A stretch of 28,540 nucleotides of DNA from Lingula anatina (taxonomy: Eukaryota; Brachiopoda; Lingulata; Lingulida; Lingulidae), in NCBI RefSeq assembly GCF_001039355.2, contig NW_019773795.1, positions 1 to 28,540 of the forward strand, read 5' to 3'. Under the pieces are notes generated by a model. It was not told the DNA's origin. It made no database searches and worked only from the letters and a program-made list of their open reading frames with translations. Position 1 is the first letter of the stretch; each line of letters starts with the position of its first letter. This document shows, in pieces, positions 1-11,563 of this stretch. The position numbers and the translations under genes were made by a program.

Positions 1-434
1 ATTTTCGGACTCGGGAATGAGCTTGAAAACGGATCAAGAAGATACCGCAGGATTAAAATTAAACATTATAATAGGATCGAACCAAGTAAGCAAAAACCAG
101 TCCACGAACAACAACGCGTGCCGCGGGTTAAAATCCCCCACGAAATTTACGGACTCCCGCTGGGTGCCGCTGTCAGATCAGTTCCCCGAAGATTTTGCTT
201 ATTCGGCTTACCTAGATGGTAGAAACGGAGAGAGAATAGTTCGAGTCGTGGCATTTTTGCCAAGTACAAATCTTATGTACTGCCACATTTGGTTGCGGGA
301 TTCAAGCACGACGATGGGCAAAAACGTAGAGACAGTTCGAGCCGGGAAAGCTTATATATTCAGAGCCTGTGCGCATAACATGTAAGTGTTGATAGGGTGG
401 ATATGTGAAATGTTCGTGTTTTTTAGAATCATAT

Positions 435-472
<38 letters not shown>

Positions 473-1990
473 GTTGTTGTTGTTGTTGTTGTTTGTATTT
501 CTGAATTAAGTTGGAGAATGAAATGAGAAAAAGAGAGAAGTAAGAGTAGTAGTATGGTAGAAGTATAGTTTGATGATGAGTGGGCATTTATGAGTGTTTG
601 CATTTTTTTATTTACTGATCTGCTTATGCGTGCTCTTGCATGAATTAGGTAGGCACGTACGCACTTTTTTCTTTTTCTTTGAATCATGTGCATGTGTGTG
701 GGTGTGTGTGTGAGAGAGAGAGAGAATGAGAGAGAGAGAGAGAGAGAGAGGGGCTGCAAATGTCACCTGTGGTCATTATATGTAATGGTCAACGGGCTAT
801 ACGGTCCGTAGTGCCAGTAGATCACCTTTTGAAATCGAGACCCCGAAAATACCATACAAATCGCATCCAACATTCCTGTAACAGACTGCAAGTGCACCCA
901 GCTGTTGTCAGAGAGTACCAGTAGATTACCGTTCCTGCCACACCGTCCAGAGAAAGAAATGGGGAGGGGGGGAGAAGTACGTGGTTCATTTTCGACGTAT
1001 TCAGTTTTATCTTTCAGGATCCCACCGGCATTGTTAAATTGCAGAGTGAACTCAAATTCAACGCCTTACGCAGTTTCCATCGTAAAGGACCCCTGCCATT
1101 CACCCGGCAGCGCCATCAAAGTGCGGGACGCGCGCGTCTTGAGGAATTCGCCGCCCCCTAGTGACGACAGCTTCGGCGTGTGCGTTAAGCCTCTTCACGG
1201 GGCGAAACAGAGCACTAGCAGGCTGGTTGAATTTATAGAGGTAAACCGAATGTTTGGCGCTCAACATATAACGCTGTATGATTTTAATGCCAACAAAACG
1301 GCAATAGGGCCCATTTTAGACGCATACCAAAAAGACGGGATTCTTTCATTGGTGCCTTGGAATTTTCCGGCGACCGCGCAGCGCATATTGACGAAGAGAA
1401 ACACGGCGTTCATATACTGGGTTATAGAATGTGGCCAACTCGCAGCTACGACAGATTGCTTGTACAGAAACATGAATAGGTTTCAATACTTGGCCGTTGT
1501 GGACATGGACGAATTCCTCACCCCTAGGGCCAACAACTCCTGGAGGGACCTTATCAAAATCCTCCCACAAAACGCCGGTGCGTATCTCTTCCAGAATAAA
1601 TTCTTCCGCATGGACTGGATGGGACGGCAAGAGATCGCCAAAAACCACGCGGCTCTCAATGACTCTCGTGCTGCTAAATTCAACCCCAAGTCCCTCTCGG
1701 TGACCAAGTCGGAATTCGTTGGAGAGGTATACAGACCTAAGTATATACTTCGCACGGAGGCGGCCTATGCGACCAGGGTGCATCGGCCCCGGTTGTTCCC
1801 CTCGTGGGTGGAGTATGTGGTGCCTAAGCACCTTGGGTTGAGTCACCATTACCGGAATGCAGGGCGGTCAAATCGCCATCTAAAGGGGCATCCGGTCGAA
1901 AAGGACACCTACATGTGGAAATATAAGGACGAACTTCTAACTAGAATGGAGAGGGTATTTAATAGAACTGGTGCACTTGTTACAGACTGA
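1..1990 (+). CDS. GT92-family glycosyltransferase (5'-partial, three exons)
   Basis: Proposed exons are about 2-381, 747-914 (or 920) and 1018-1990. Exon 1 is open to the window edge, so the N-terminus, including any membrane anchor, lies outside. It carries the family-like stretch FAYSAYLDGRNGERIVRVV and ends at gtaagt in phase 2. The middle exon is inferred from an open frame (PVVIICNGQ) with matching phases. Its acceptor falls inside a (GA)n run, so its start is uncertain. Exon 3 follows tttcag at 1017 and holds the GT92 (formerly DUF23) core: PYAVSIVKDPC, VCVKPLHG, LVEFIEVNRMFGAQHITLYD, and the acidic metal/donor-binding motif VVDMDEFLTP at 1502-1516. The stop is TGA at 1988-1990. GT92 enzymes, such as the C. 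elegans GALT-1 type, add galactose to glycans in the Golgi. Donor and acceptor cannot be read from this sequence. The family is confident; the middle exon is moderate. Confidence 0.85.
435..493. repeat. (ATT)n followed by (GTT)n microsatellite in GT92 intron 1
   Basis: About twelve ATT units pass directly into about seven GTT units, a compound trinucleotide repeat. It lies within the first intron of the GT92 gene. Confidence 0.95.
709..750. repeat. (GA)n dinucleotide run at the 3' end of GT92 intron 1
   Basis: A purine-only GA run, preceded by (GT)n at about 690-710, ends directly at the proposed middle exon. Every AG in it is a possible acceptor, so the exon start cannot be fixed. The one at 745-746 restores the reading phase. 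Confidence 0.9.
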
Positions 1991-2023
1991 TATACTCGAA
2001 TATACAGGGTTCTTATGTCTATT

Positions 2024-2067
2024 AATTAATTTATTAATTTATGTATTTATTTATTTATTTATTTATT
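2024..2067. repeat. (TTTA)n microsatellite
   Basis: An imperfect TTTA/ATTA tetranucleotide run directly downstream of the GT92 stop. Similar runs recur at 4281-4310, 4399-4440 and 7013-7044. Confidence 0.9.
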
Positions 2068-3389
2068 GTCATAAATCCCAGTGTTCGATTCCGAGTCATA
2101 TGTTAAAGAACATACTACATGTACGTGCCTTTACCATTACAAAATGTGCCACTATAAAATTCCCGACTTCTTTCTTCGTTACTGGAGAAACTCATAAATT
2201 AAAATCCAAGGACTCGGAAACTGGATAATATAGATGTGGTATTTTCAACGGCTCTAGATAGTGTATAATTTGCAACTGGAGATTAATTGAAAGTTGAATT
2301 CCTAGGTAGGGTTAAAAAAAAAAAGGCTGAAAAAAGGTCTAATGCCGAATGTATGAACTTTAGTAGAGGGACTCCATTATTTTGCGTTTACGACTGAAAT
2401 CATTTTTAATTTGACTGTAACAATTTATAATCGGTAGGTTTAATTGTACTTAATGTGATAAATGCTTGTGTGTTTAAGGAACTGCTGGTAGTTTTACTGT
2501 CAGTTTAGAGAACCTGAACACATGGTTGGGCTGGATAGGAAGGGTTTTGACTGGACTGGAAGCACGTTTTTTTTTTTTTCAAGCCCAAAGATATGTCGAG
2601 CTAGCTGTCAAAAAATTGAAGTGTATGTTCCCTGGTCTTACCTAACGAATTATAGTCAAATCTGCTCCCCCTCCTCCTCCTCCAGTCGTCGGGTCTAAGA
2701 TTTTCGAAACGTGACTTTACAGTCCTGAAAGGGCCAAAGGTTTCTATCAGCTGAGCTACGAATCCTTCAGGTCTTATACCGGTAGCTCAGCCATCACGTT
2801 GCAGTCATTTTTATGGACTTGTAGTTTGTCAGGACAAACAGCCATCACTTGTGCGCGTCGACTTCCCTATTTTTTCGTAAACACCATAAAAATAGTGAGC
2901 AAAATGTTCATAAGCTTGGTAGTTTGATCACAGATGATAATTATATTGCACAAGCTAACAACTCACGTCAGTCTGAAGAAGGCCCGCATCTAAGTTGGCC
3001 GCAAAATAATGGTATGGTGAATATTTTCAGCTTATGCTACAATGTAAATAGTTATCATCTATGAATAAAAATAGTGTTACTTATTATTCTCAAACTTACT
3101 ATAATGACCCGATTTAATGGGTTAAATACAGCTATAGGTAAAGAATAACCTGATCCGATTATTTGTCTTATTTTTTATTCATGTTGTACGAAATTGTCAG
3201 CACAATCAACATTACCTGACTGAACCCTGAGATCTACAAAGTCAATGTCTCAGCTGAGCTTGTTGTTGGAGGTGCGCCGGATTTTATGGGTAACCGTTTA
3301 AACAACTCACAGTGTAGCAAAGATTTGCCAAAGGCGATGTAGCAGGTGCTTGGATTAAAATTTACGTTGGCGCAAACCGTTCCCAACAC

Positions 3390-3390
<1 letters not shown>

Positions 3391-3433
<43 letters not shown>
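3391..3433. repeat. (ATA)n microsatellite
   Basis: About fourteen uninterrupted ATA/AAT units in intergenic DNA. Confidence 0.95.
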
Positions 3434-3434
<1 letters not shown>

Positions 3435-3892
3435 GGTTTGTTCAAAACCCGCTTCAAATTTGTCTCAGTATCCGCACAGTACCGAAATAATTATATTCAT
3501 AAACTTGGTATATTATAAATAAGTAAAAGATAGATTTCCGGCAGATAATAAATAAAAAAAACAAAGGGAGAGGACAAGTGTTTAAAAAATGTCGAGCAGG
3601 TGCCCCTTAATGAAGAATATACTTGTCATCTAATAAATGCGTCTGGACTTTTATGTACTCAAAAACCACACGCTGTTTCATTTGATCTTACACAAAACCG
3701 AACTTTTCCCACCTAGGATGATTAAGCCTCCAGCTGTTACAAAACCTTATGTTCCAATACCATCGCTACTGTACGACTTGCCTCATGTCATTTTAACACA
3801 GGCGATGAACACACCGAGACTAGGATGTGAAAGCGTGAAAAACTTATCTCTGTAAAACATTTACTGAAGAAATCATCGAAAAAACGGAAATT

Positions 3893-4399
3893 ATGCGAAG
3901 CGAAACCATCATGTCATTAGTAGTGTTGTGCTGCTTTCTCGTGATCTTTGCCAATTGTGTTACAGCGGCAGAGCTTAAAACACATCAGTTAGGTAAGTGT
4001 CAACATGCACTGAATTAGTGTTTTGTTAATATATACTAAAAGTTAAAACCATCTTTTGGCCTAAAGATCTTTTATGAATCTGCTCCTTGGGCGTTTTGGC
4101 ATATGGATGTATGCAATGAAAGATAGAGTGAATCAAAAATGATAACATTAAAATGTTATGAAGACAGTTGTCTATCGTTTTTTATCTTTACCACTCAAGT
4201 CTAGTAGACAGTTCTGATAGAATGGCATAACTATTCTTGCTTATAGTGTAATCAAGTGTTATCAATCAGAAAATACCATTTTATTTATTTATTTATTTAT
4301 TTATTTCAAACTTCATTTAAAGAGTGATAAACATGTTGAGAGCAAGTTTATCCCCCACGTGGCCCTCTGCGAATAGTCCCAGTTGTTCGGCAGTACTGG

Positions 4400-4438
<39 letters not shown>

Positions 4439-5247
4439 TCGTCAAAACCAATATGCTTGCTTATTGCATTTTGTATATTCCAGGTTTTGCTCAATTTGAA
4501 TGCTTTTCCTGCTACAGTCGGTCCTCAGCATGTGGTAGTAGAATGAATGCAGAATCAATGGCTGTGGCCTCCAAACAGAGGTGCAGAAGTAAATGCTTTC
4601 TTAGGATCGATGGTCCAAGTGAGTTTTAAAACTTCGTTTAAATGAATTCATTTTTTCTTCATCTGGTTGTGATATCCCCAATAAGGAACCTTCACACCAT
4701 AATGTATACGAAACGGATTGCAACATATAATTTTAAGCACAAATGAATCGCCTTTTTTTTGTCTTTATTACCACGCAGGATGTGACTACCATGCTGTACT
4801 TTTATGAGCTAACAACATTCAATTTTAATTGCACACCAATTACTGAAGAAGTACCCTCGGCAACGTTATTCCAATCAATACGGTGCACAGGTTTATATGT
4901 CATTTAATGCAGCAGCTTGAGCCAATTCAAGTGCTTTCAACTTAAGACGTCTAAGTTAGTACTAGTAAGTTCGAATTTACACACCCAATACCAGCTGTTG
5001 ACAAGATTTTCTTTCATCTGTCTCAACCTCCTAGCAGCATCTGTTTAGCCTCTACCCAGTATATTTTCTCTCGACATGATCGACCTGATGAATTGCGCCT
5101 TTTTGTTTACTCATTTTTTGCCAAGAAATTTGAGACTGAATGTTAATTTTGATATTTATTGAAAAGGTTAAGTATTTTGTCGTCGTATATTTAAAATTAT
5201 TATCATTAATAAACAAAATTCAACTGGGACAAAATGTAAGTGAATAA

Positions 5248-5299
<52 letters not shown>

Positions 5300-5700
5300 A
5301 AAATAAAACAGCAAAACCATCGTGAATATCAATGAATGCGAGTCCATGAATTTCAGTAACGCTCACTTGGGGGCGCTATTTGACGGCGACTCCCTGTTTG
5401 TCTTCAGACTCATGGTGTCTCCACTTTGCGTTTGCGCAGACATGGCAAGACGTGAAATATGGGCATGTGTCAATGTGTTAACTGCATGTAAATACATCTG
5501 TTGCCAGATACAAGATTATGGCAACGGTGACAAACGACATATATGCCCTTCTTGTCTCACCACACATAATCTACATAAAGCATTAAGTCAGAACGCCCAG
5601 CACAAGAAGAAAAACTTTGCAGCTGTTTTGTAAGTCCTACTTATATGTGCATGTAGCATAAAGAAGTATAAAATGCAGTCATTCTATTTAGTCAATCTTG

Positions 5701-5740
<40 letters not shown>

Positions 5741-7987
5741 GGCTATTCAAGTCCAAAGTTCTGGAAATTTATTATCGCTATTATTTTTATTTTTTAATTA
5801 TTATTCTACATGTAGTTAAATCCATAAATATTATTTCATTTTAGCCGTGTACAGGGATTGTTTTGACGGCTGGATAGGCGGGATGGTGGACAGCAGCTAT
5901 AACGGCTGTAGAACACAGTTCCTCCAAGGCAGGTCTATGGAATGGTGCTTCTGCGAGGGGCATCTCTGCAACGGGGCCACGCGAGAGGACTTGGCGAAAA
6001 TCTTCCGCCAGGTGGAAGCACCTTTTAACATTTTTACTCAAGAAACGACTAAATCACAGCCAGAAGTGCCGGATACAATTGAGTACGGTTCAAAGTCACA
6101 GGAGCGAGAGGGAAAATACTCTGATGACCGCGAGCAAGATGGGGACGGTTTGCCAAAACGTGGCTCGAAAACGAATGAATACAACACGGTGTCCAAAGCT
6201 GTCGAATCCGCTGCACAAGCACCGGAGAAAACAATACAAAAAGTCGTTGGAGAGGAAGAAGAAAGGTCGGACGATGAACCGCAAGCGGACTTCCCGAATA
6301 GCTTCGATCAACTAAGCCGTTACGTCGCTACGCCACGTGCGATCCCCGAGATCAAGAACGACCGAGAAAGCGCGTCTCATTTAATAGAAGACGGGGAGTT
6401 CGTAGAGGAGGGGTATAACGACGGTGTGCCCTTTTCAGTGGACATCAGTGACAGAAACAACCGACCGTCATTTCAGCCCGTCGAAGTGTCATATTCTGAA
6501 GGTAATTAAAAAGGCTCTGTCACAACTGTATTGAGGCCACTTCGAGAATGAATATTGGCACCCTTTCACAATAGTGAAAAGTGTGGGAGTATGGTGGGAG
6601 CGGGCCAAATTTGTATTATAACAGGTTCTGTAACTTTATATAGCATTGTATTTACCTCGACTAATGTTTTGATAATCGATCAATTCAGTTGGCCCATTTT
6701 ATTCATTTCTTTTAGTTGAAATCTCTATGTTTACAGGTATTAGTTGTTACGAATGTACCAGTGGTTCGCAATCGTGTGGTGAGCGCGTGTATGAAGGAGG
6801 GTTCCTCTCCAAGACAGCCTGCAGGACCAAGTGCTACACTAGAAGCGAAAATGGAAGTAAGCACTGTGCATCAGTATATCTATAATATATTGTTGTCACT
6901 TATGTAAACGTTTTGTTGGTAAACAGCCTGTTCTTTTTGATAGCTTATTAAAAATAATATCGATTGAGGCGACGTTTTACGTTGTATTAATCTATTCGTA
7001 TAGGCCTACTGCATTTATTTATTTATTTATTTATTTATTTATTTGGAACATATATTGAAAAATCTCAATACACAACATGTCCCACCATTTTATACCGGCT
7101 CGTCACATTCAGTCAGAAATAAAACTCTTCGTTTCAAGACATATTCAGAGGGTGTTTCGACGGATGGATCGGCAGTGTGGTCCACTCGGACTACATCGGC
7201 TGCCAAAAACAGTCATACCGCAGCACAGATGTCACGTGGTGTTTCTGCGGGACTGATTTGTGTAATGGCCAGAGCATAGAGCAGTTAGGAAGACGTTTAA
7301 ACCCCACGTACATAGGCATAAATACTGAACACAGGCATGGATACATTGGAAAGGACAGGATCTCTTATCAAGAAGGGTCGAGGGAATTTAATCACCAAAA
7401 GAACATAGAACCTTCATATAACAGACGTCTGTATGGTGTTGACCCCATCCCAATGTATGCAAAACCAACGAAGACAGGTAAGTGAGCTTACAGTATATTT
7501 GCATATTTTTTTGTTTTTTCTTATTTGTTTTTCCTCATTTCTTCTTTCTTTTGCTTTGGTTTGAATTCTGTTTTGGTTTAAGCAGTGATAGGTTTTAAAA
7601 ACTACAACTTAACTGCAGTTTTCATGCACATGTTCCCGCGTCCTGGTACATGGTAATTCAACAATTATTATGTATTTGTAGTTGAAAAGTAGGTACAAAT
7701 CAACAAAAATGTGCTCGTTTGTTTATTAAAAAATTATATTTCTCTATTTCTCAACAGAGGTCAATCCGTTGAACGAAGACTCTAAGTTCATCAGACTGCG
7801 AAGCGCCTGCTATGGGAAAGCAGACGGGCCCCACTCGGACCCACTCGACTGCTCCGCCTTCATTCACTGCTCACACGGCGTCGGCTATAAGAAGTATTGC
7901 CCGCCAGGAACCGCATGGGACAATCGCCTGAAACACTGTAATTTTTCAAGGAGAGTTTCGCCTCCGTGCGAGGCGCCATATCAGTGA
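3893..7987 (+). CDS. Secreted protein with two Ly6/uPAR domains and a C-terminal CBM14 (peritrophin-A) domain, complete, 6 exons
   Basis: Exons are 3893-3992, 4484-4618, 5845-6501, 6737-6856, 7151-7477 and 7758-7987. They sum to 1569 nt, i.e. 522 residues plus TGA, and all five introns are gt-ag in phase 1. Residues 1-26 form a signal peptide (basic start, core LVVLCCFLVIFANC). Residues 34-122 and 298-377 are three-finger Ly6/uPAR modules. Each has ten cysteines, opens with ECFSCYS or SCYECTS, and closes with WCFC...LCNG. Each module spans an intron just before a shared CFDGWIG motif. Residues 123-297 are a charged, probably disordered linker. Residues 464-522 have the six-cysteine pattern of a chitin-binding type 2 domain (CSAFIHC, YCPPGTAWD), with cysteines at 464, 478, 484, 494, 507 and 517. 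No C-terminal hydrophobic tail is seen, so GPI anchoring is unlikely and the protein should be secreted. Chitin binding is expected from the family; the ligand of the Ly6 modules is unknown. Confidence 0.88.
4281..4440. repeat. Two (TTTA)n microsatellites in intron 1 of the Ly6-CBM14 gene
   Basis: TTTA runs at about 4281-4310 and 4399-4440 lie close upstream of the acceptor at 4482-4483 that precedes the first Ly6 exon. Confidence 0.9.
5246..5303. repeat. (GAAA)n microsatellite in intron 2 of the Ly6-CBM14 gene
   Basis: About fourteen GAAA/AAAG units without clear interruption. Confidence 0.95.
5701..5740. repeat. (ATT)n microsatellite in intron 2 of the Ly6-CBM14 gene
   Basis: About thirteen ATT units, roughly 100 nt upstream of the acceptor for exon 3. 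Confidence 0.95.
7013..7044. repeat. (TTTA)n microsatellite in intron 4 of the Ly6-CBM14 gene
   Basis: About eight TTTA units between the two exons of the second Ly6 module. Confidence 0.9.
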
Positions 7988-9293
7988 ATGTGTCCTCATA
8001 GTTGGTATTGGGCAGTTGTTGATTTATTGTTCATTGGTCGTAGGCCGTTATAAATTAACACGAGGGATGTTTGAGCGGTCTATGTAGACCAACCTCAAGC
8101 ACGAAAACTTTGTCGTCTTTTGAAACTCTAAAATGGCCGGTCAAAGTAAAAAAAAAGACCAGGAACATAAAGTGGACATTAATTTATTGTTTGGTAAGCT
8201 TGATGATGATGGAATAAGATGAAATTATAATCTCCAGTGCAAGTTCTTGATGGGAATTTTGTATATATTGCCAAAACCGAACCAGACGCTACAGAGATCA
8301 AAGGTAATTTTTATTTGCACCTTAGAAAGAAGTTCTATTTATTTCAAAGAACATATGTGCAATCGAGTTAACAGCTATTTATTATCGCTATTATTTTTTT
8401 TTTTAATTTTCATTCTAGTTAAATACATAAATATTATATCATTTTAGCTGTGTATTGTTACAAAATTGTTACAAAAAAGTGGAGCATACATATTCTAGAA
8501 CAAAAATGTTAATAAGATGAAATTCGTGAATCGTATAGAAATAAGAATATTACTGACAACGCGTGCATCTACTCTTGTATAAAAACCTTGTCGCTGCACA
8601 TGCATGTGTACCATGAAACAATTTATCTAATTTATGATAAAATCTATAAGGGGGCATTCAGATAAACGATTTGTTCTAGCTGGATTGATCCAACTCTGTG
8701 GGAGATTCTCCCTAAGTGCAATCACGGTAATCGACTTGAATGTCTGACCCAACTACTCGAGGGGTAATTAACTATTAAACTAGCTACTCAGGGAGGTGTG
8801 TCAAACAATTTAGCCAATTATACTGAATGCACTTTACCAAGAACCCGCGCTGAGTAATATCGGTTCAGCTGGTACGATGTTTGAATCTGAACGCGGCCTT
8901 AGTTCATATTCAAACGAACGCCACTCTCGATCTATATACGACATGCAAGGATCCTCTGTCTCTGCCTCTGTTTATGGGAATCATAACGTTATTATACAGC
9001 TAATAAAAGTTTGTTTTTTAATGATATCATTACAAACATCACATTATCAATAAAGCCTACGAGGTATATAAGTATACATTGTTTTTGTGTCCTTTTGCTC
9101 ACTTGAGAATCCCTGTTATTCTGTCGGAATCCATGCAAAGTTTAACCTAGAAGTAAAGACCTTAAATGTGATAATCTGACTAGGCAAATTCATGTAACCC
9201 CACAATTGTTTAAATGATTACGACGAAAACTAAGAATAACAACCCGTCATATTTATCTTCCAGAAGGTCTGTTACACCATCTTAAAATGTACT
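7988..9293. other. Intergenic region / possible 3' UTR of the Ly6-CBM14 gene
   Basis: No coding sequence is recognised. Plus-strand AATAAA hexamers occur near 9002 and 9049, the second followed by a T/GT-rich stretch. The plus-strand transcript could therefore end near 9070 with a 3' UTR of about 1.1 kb; this is inference. The stretch also holds a copy (8377-8455) of the intron-2 acceptor region of the upstream gene. Confidence 0.5.
8377..8455 (+). repeat. Partial duplicate of an intron 2 / exon 3 acceptor region
   Basis: This is closely similar to 5767-5850. Both share attatcgctattattttt, a run of T, a segment resembling gttaaat.cataaatatta, and the acceptor attttagc.gtgta. Similarity fades just after the acceptor, so the Ly6 coding part of exon 3 is not preserved. 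Confidence 0.8.
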
Positions 9294-10157
9294 TTAAATC
9301 TTTACGTTTCTACCACATAAATATCCCAAAATCCATTTGGATTTTCGCGTAAAACGAGTAAATACTGAAATCAGATACCTACATTGTTTAATCATGCAGT
9401 CCCGTCTTTCTAAGAGGTCACCGCGACAGGAGGACCCTCCTAAGCACGAGCGAGTTCTGTACTGGACTCCGCTCCCGCACGTCTTGGAACAGCGCCCCCA
9501 GGGCTGCCACTGGCTCCACTCGGGGTTGTCGACGTCACAGAGACGAGTTTTCCTGGAGTAGATCGTGCAAGGGAACGAGTTGTCTGGGTAACGTGGAATT
9601 TTGCCGTATCCTGTTGGAACTCTGTTGAAAGTTGGGCAGGTTAACTTCGTCGGACGAAGTAATGGAGTGCCCTGGTAAATGCATTGGTAATACACGCACT
9701 GGTTGCTGCTGTCGCGAAGAAACTGAGGAGTTTGACGATTTGGTTCACACGAGCCCACTAGAATAATTATATTTTTTACATACGTATGTCTTAATTTATC
9801 TACTTTGTTTTATTAGTGCAAAAGTCCTGTACATTTCTTTAGCATACAAGGGGCTAAATTTGAATGAGTGTTATTGAAGTGCAACTTTGATAACAACATC
9901 GGTCAATGCTGTTGCTTTTTCCAATGAATATATATACAAATAACCGAATAGATAAATTGAAAGATGAATGAATAATAAAAATACTAAATTAATTAGACAT
10001 AATTTTGTATAACACTGAAAGACATTGACTTAGATGAGTTTTTGTTAAACATATTATTGTTACGAAAAAAATTAAACATAAACTTACCCGGCTCGGCTCT
10101 GATGGTATTTATTAATTGCAAAATAATCAAAAAAGCAAAACTAGACAAATACAGCAT
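9294..10157 (-). CDS. Small secreted protein: CBM14-like cysteine block plus one TSP1 repeat (2 exons)
   Basis: Exon 1 (10157-10088) starts at ATG and encodes a signal peptide (MLYLSSFAFLIILQLINT, then IRAEPG). It ends at gtaagt in phase 1. Exon 2 starts at 9757 after ttctag and runs to a stop at 9294-9296, giving about 177 residues. After the signal come six cysteines in a peritrophin-like spacing (QCVYYQC, then TCP, then SFPC; gaps of about 16, 4, 14, 22 and 9). Then comes a thrombospondin type 1 repeat with the Trp ladder WSQWQPW, the CSKTCGSGVQYRTRSC core and a closing RDCMIKQC. The peritrophin assignment is weak because the second gap is short. The tail after KQC is basic, and a possible donor (AG before gtatct, near 9375) could splice it away to an unseen exon. 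The gene is convergent with the Ly6-CBM14 gene, so both 3' ends face the 8-9.3 kb gap. Confidence 0.75.
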
Positions 10158-10619
10158 CTTCTTCAAACTTTTGATAAAACTGTCCCTTTTTTAGTTTAAC
10201 CTTGGTTAAGAAGCCCAACTGCCTAGCTGTTAAAGAAGAAACCAAATGCTAAAATGCCTTTAAATTTCGAGAAATGATGATAAAGCAAATCGTGCTCAAT
10301 GTCAAATAACCGCATTGTTTATTAGAAAAGCACGCCTTTTCAATGTGGTTTTACTTTTTTCTTCATTCAGCATGCTTCTGGTCTTCCTTGACAAAGGATG
10401 TGGTCTTATCAACAGTTTTCAGCCACTGACCGACAAGGACTGCACCTTAAATAGCCACGCCATTCTGACGGTGCTGTAATGGGAATTTCAGTTACAAATC
10501 CAAGCGAAGTGAGTGCTACTGAAATAATCCTGGACAAAANTTTTTTATTTCGTATCAACTTTTTCGTCTATATTTGATGGAGCACGCACAGTGTGTTTCT
10601 TAATTTCCCTTTTTTCTAG
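10158..10619. other. Region upstream of the TSP1 gene, no gene recognised
   Basis: This should contain the minus-strand promoter and 5' UTR of the TSP1 gene, but no TATA box or initiator is convincing. An unresolved base (n) lies at 10540 beside a T run, marking a sequencing or assembly ambiguity. Confidence 0.5.
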
Positions 10620-11425
<806 letters not shown>

Positions 11426-11563
11426 CGACTTGAGACACCAGAATGAGGTAGGAATTAATTTCTTGCTAATGATACACTTAGGATTAAACTTTAGTATTTT
11501 ATTATTTTCACATAAAATTTATATCTTTATCAAATACATCGACATTGTGTAATTTCCTTTATA

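Larger units (their letters stand above)
1991..3892. other. Intergenic region, no gene recognised
   Basis: This is AT-rich sequence between the GT92 stop and the Ly6-CBM14 start. It contains (TTTA)n at 2024-2067, a T12 run near 2568, a hairpin or tRNA-like patch at 2690-2791, and (ATA)n at about 3391-3433. Short open frames at 2849-3064 and 3637-3855 show no domain, signal peptide or splice context and are treated as chance. Confidence 0.7.

Noticed and set aside
352-759. Minus-strand open frame of 135 codons
   Set aside because: It is made of translated microsatellites (Ile, Thr and Ser/Leu runs) inside a GT92 intron.
3637-3855. Open frame just upstream of the Ly6-CBM14 gene
   Set aside because: No signal peptide, domain or splice junction. 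The first convincing start is the signal-peptide ATG at 3893.
5322-5633. Cysteine-containing open frame inside intron 2 of the Ly6-CBM14 gene
   Set aside because: Its few cysteines do not follow Ly6 or CBM14 spacing, and including it would break the phase-1 splice between 4618 and 5845.
10370-10480. Short open stretches on both strands upstream of the TSP1 gene
   Set aside because: About 27-35 codons with no splice context or domain features. This is more likely 5' flanking DNA.
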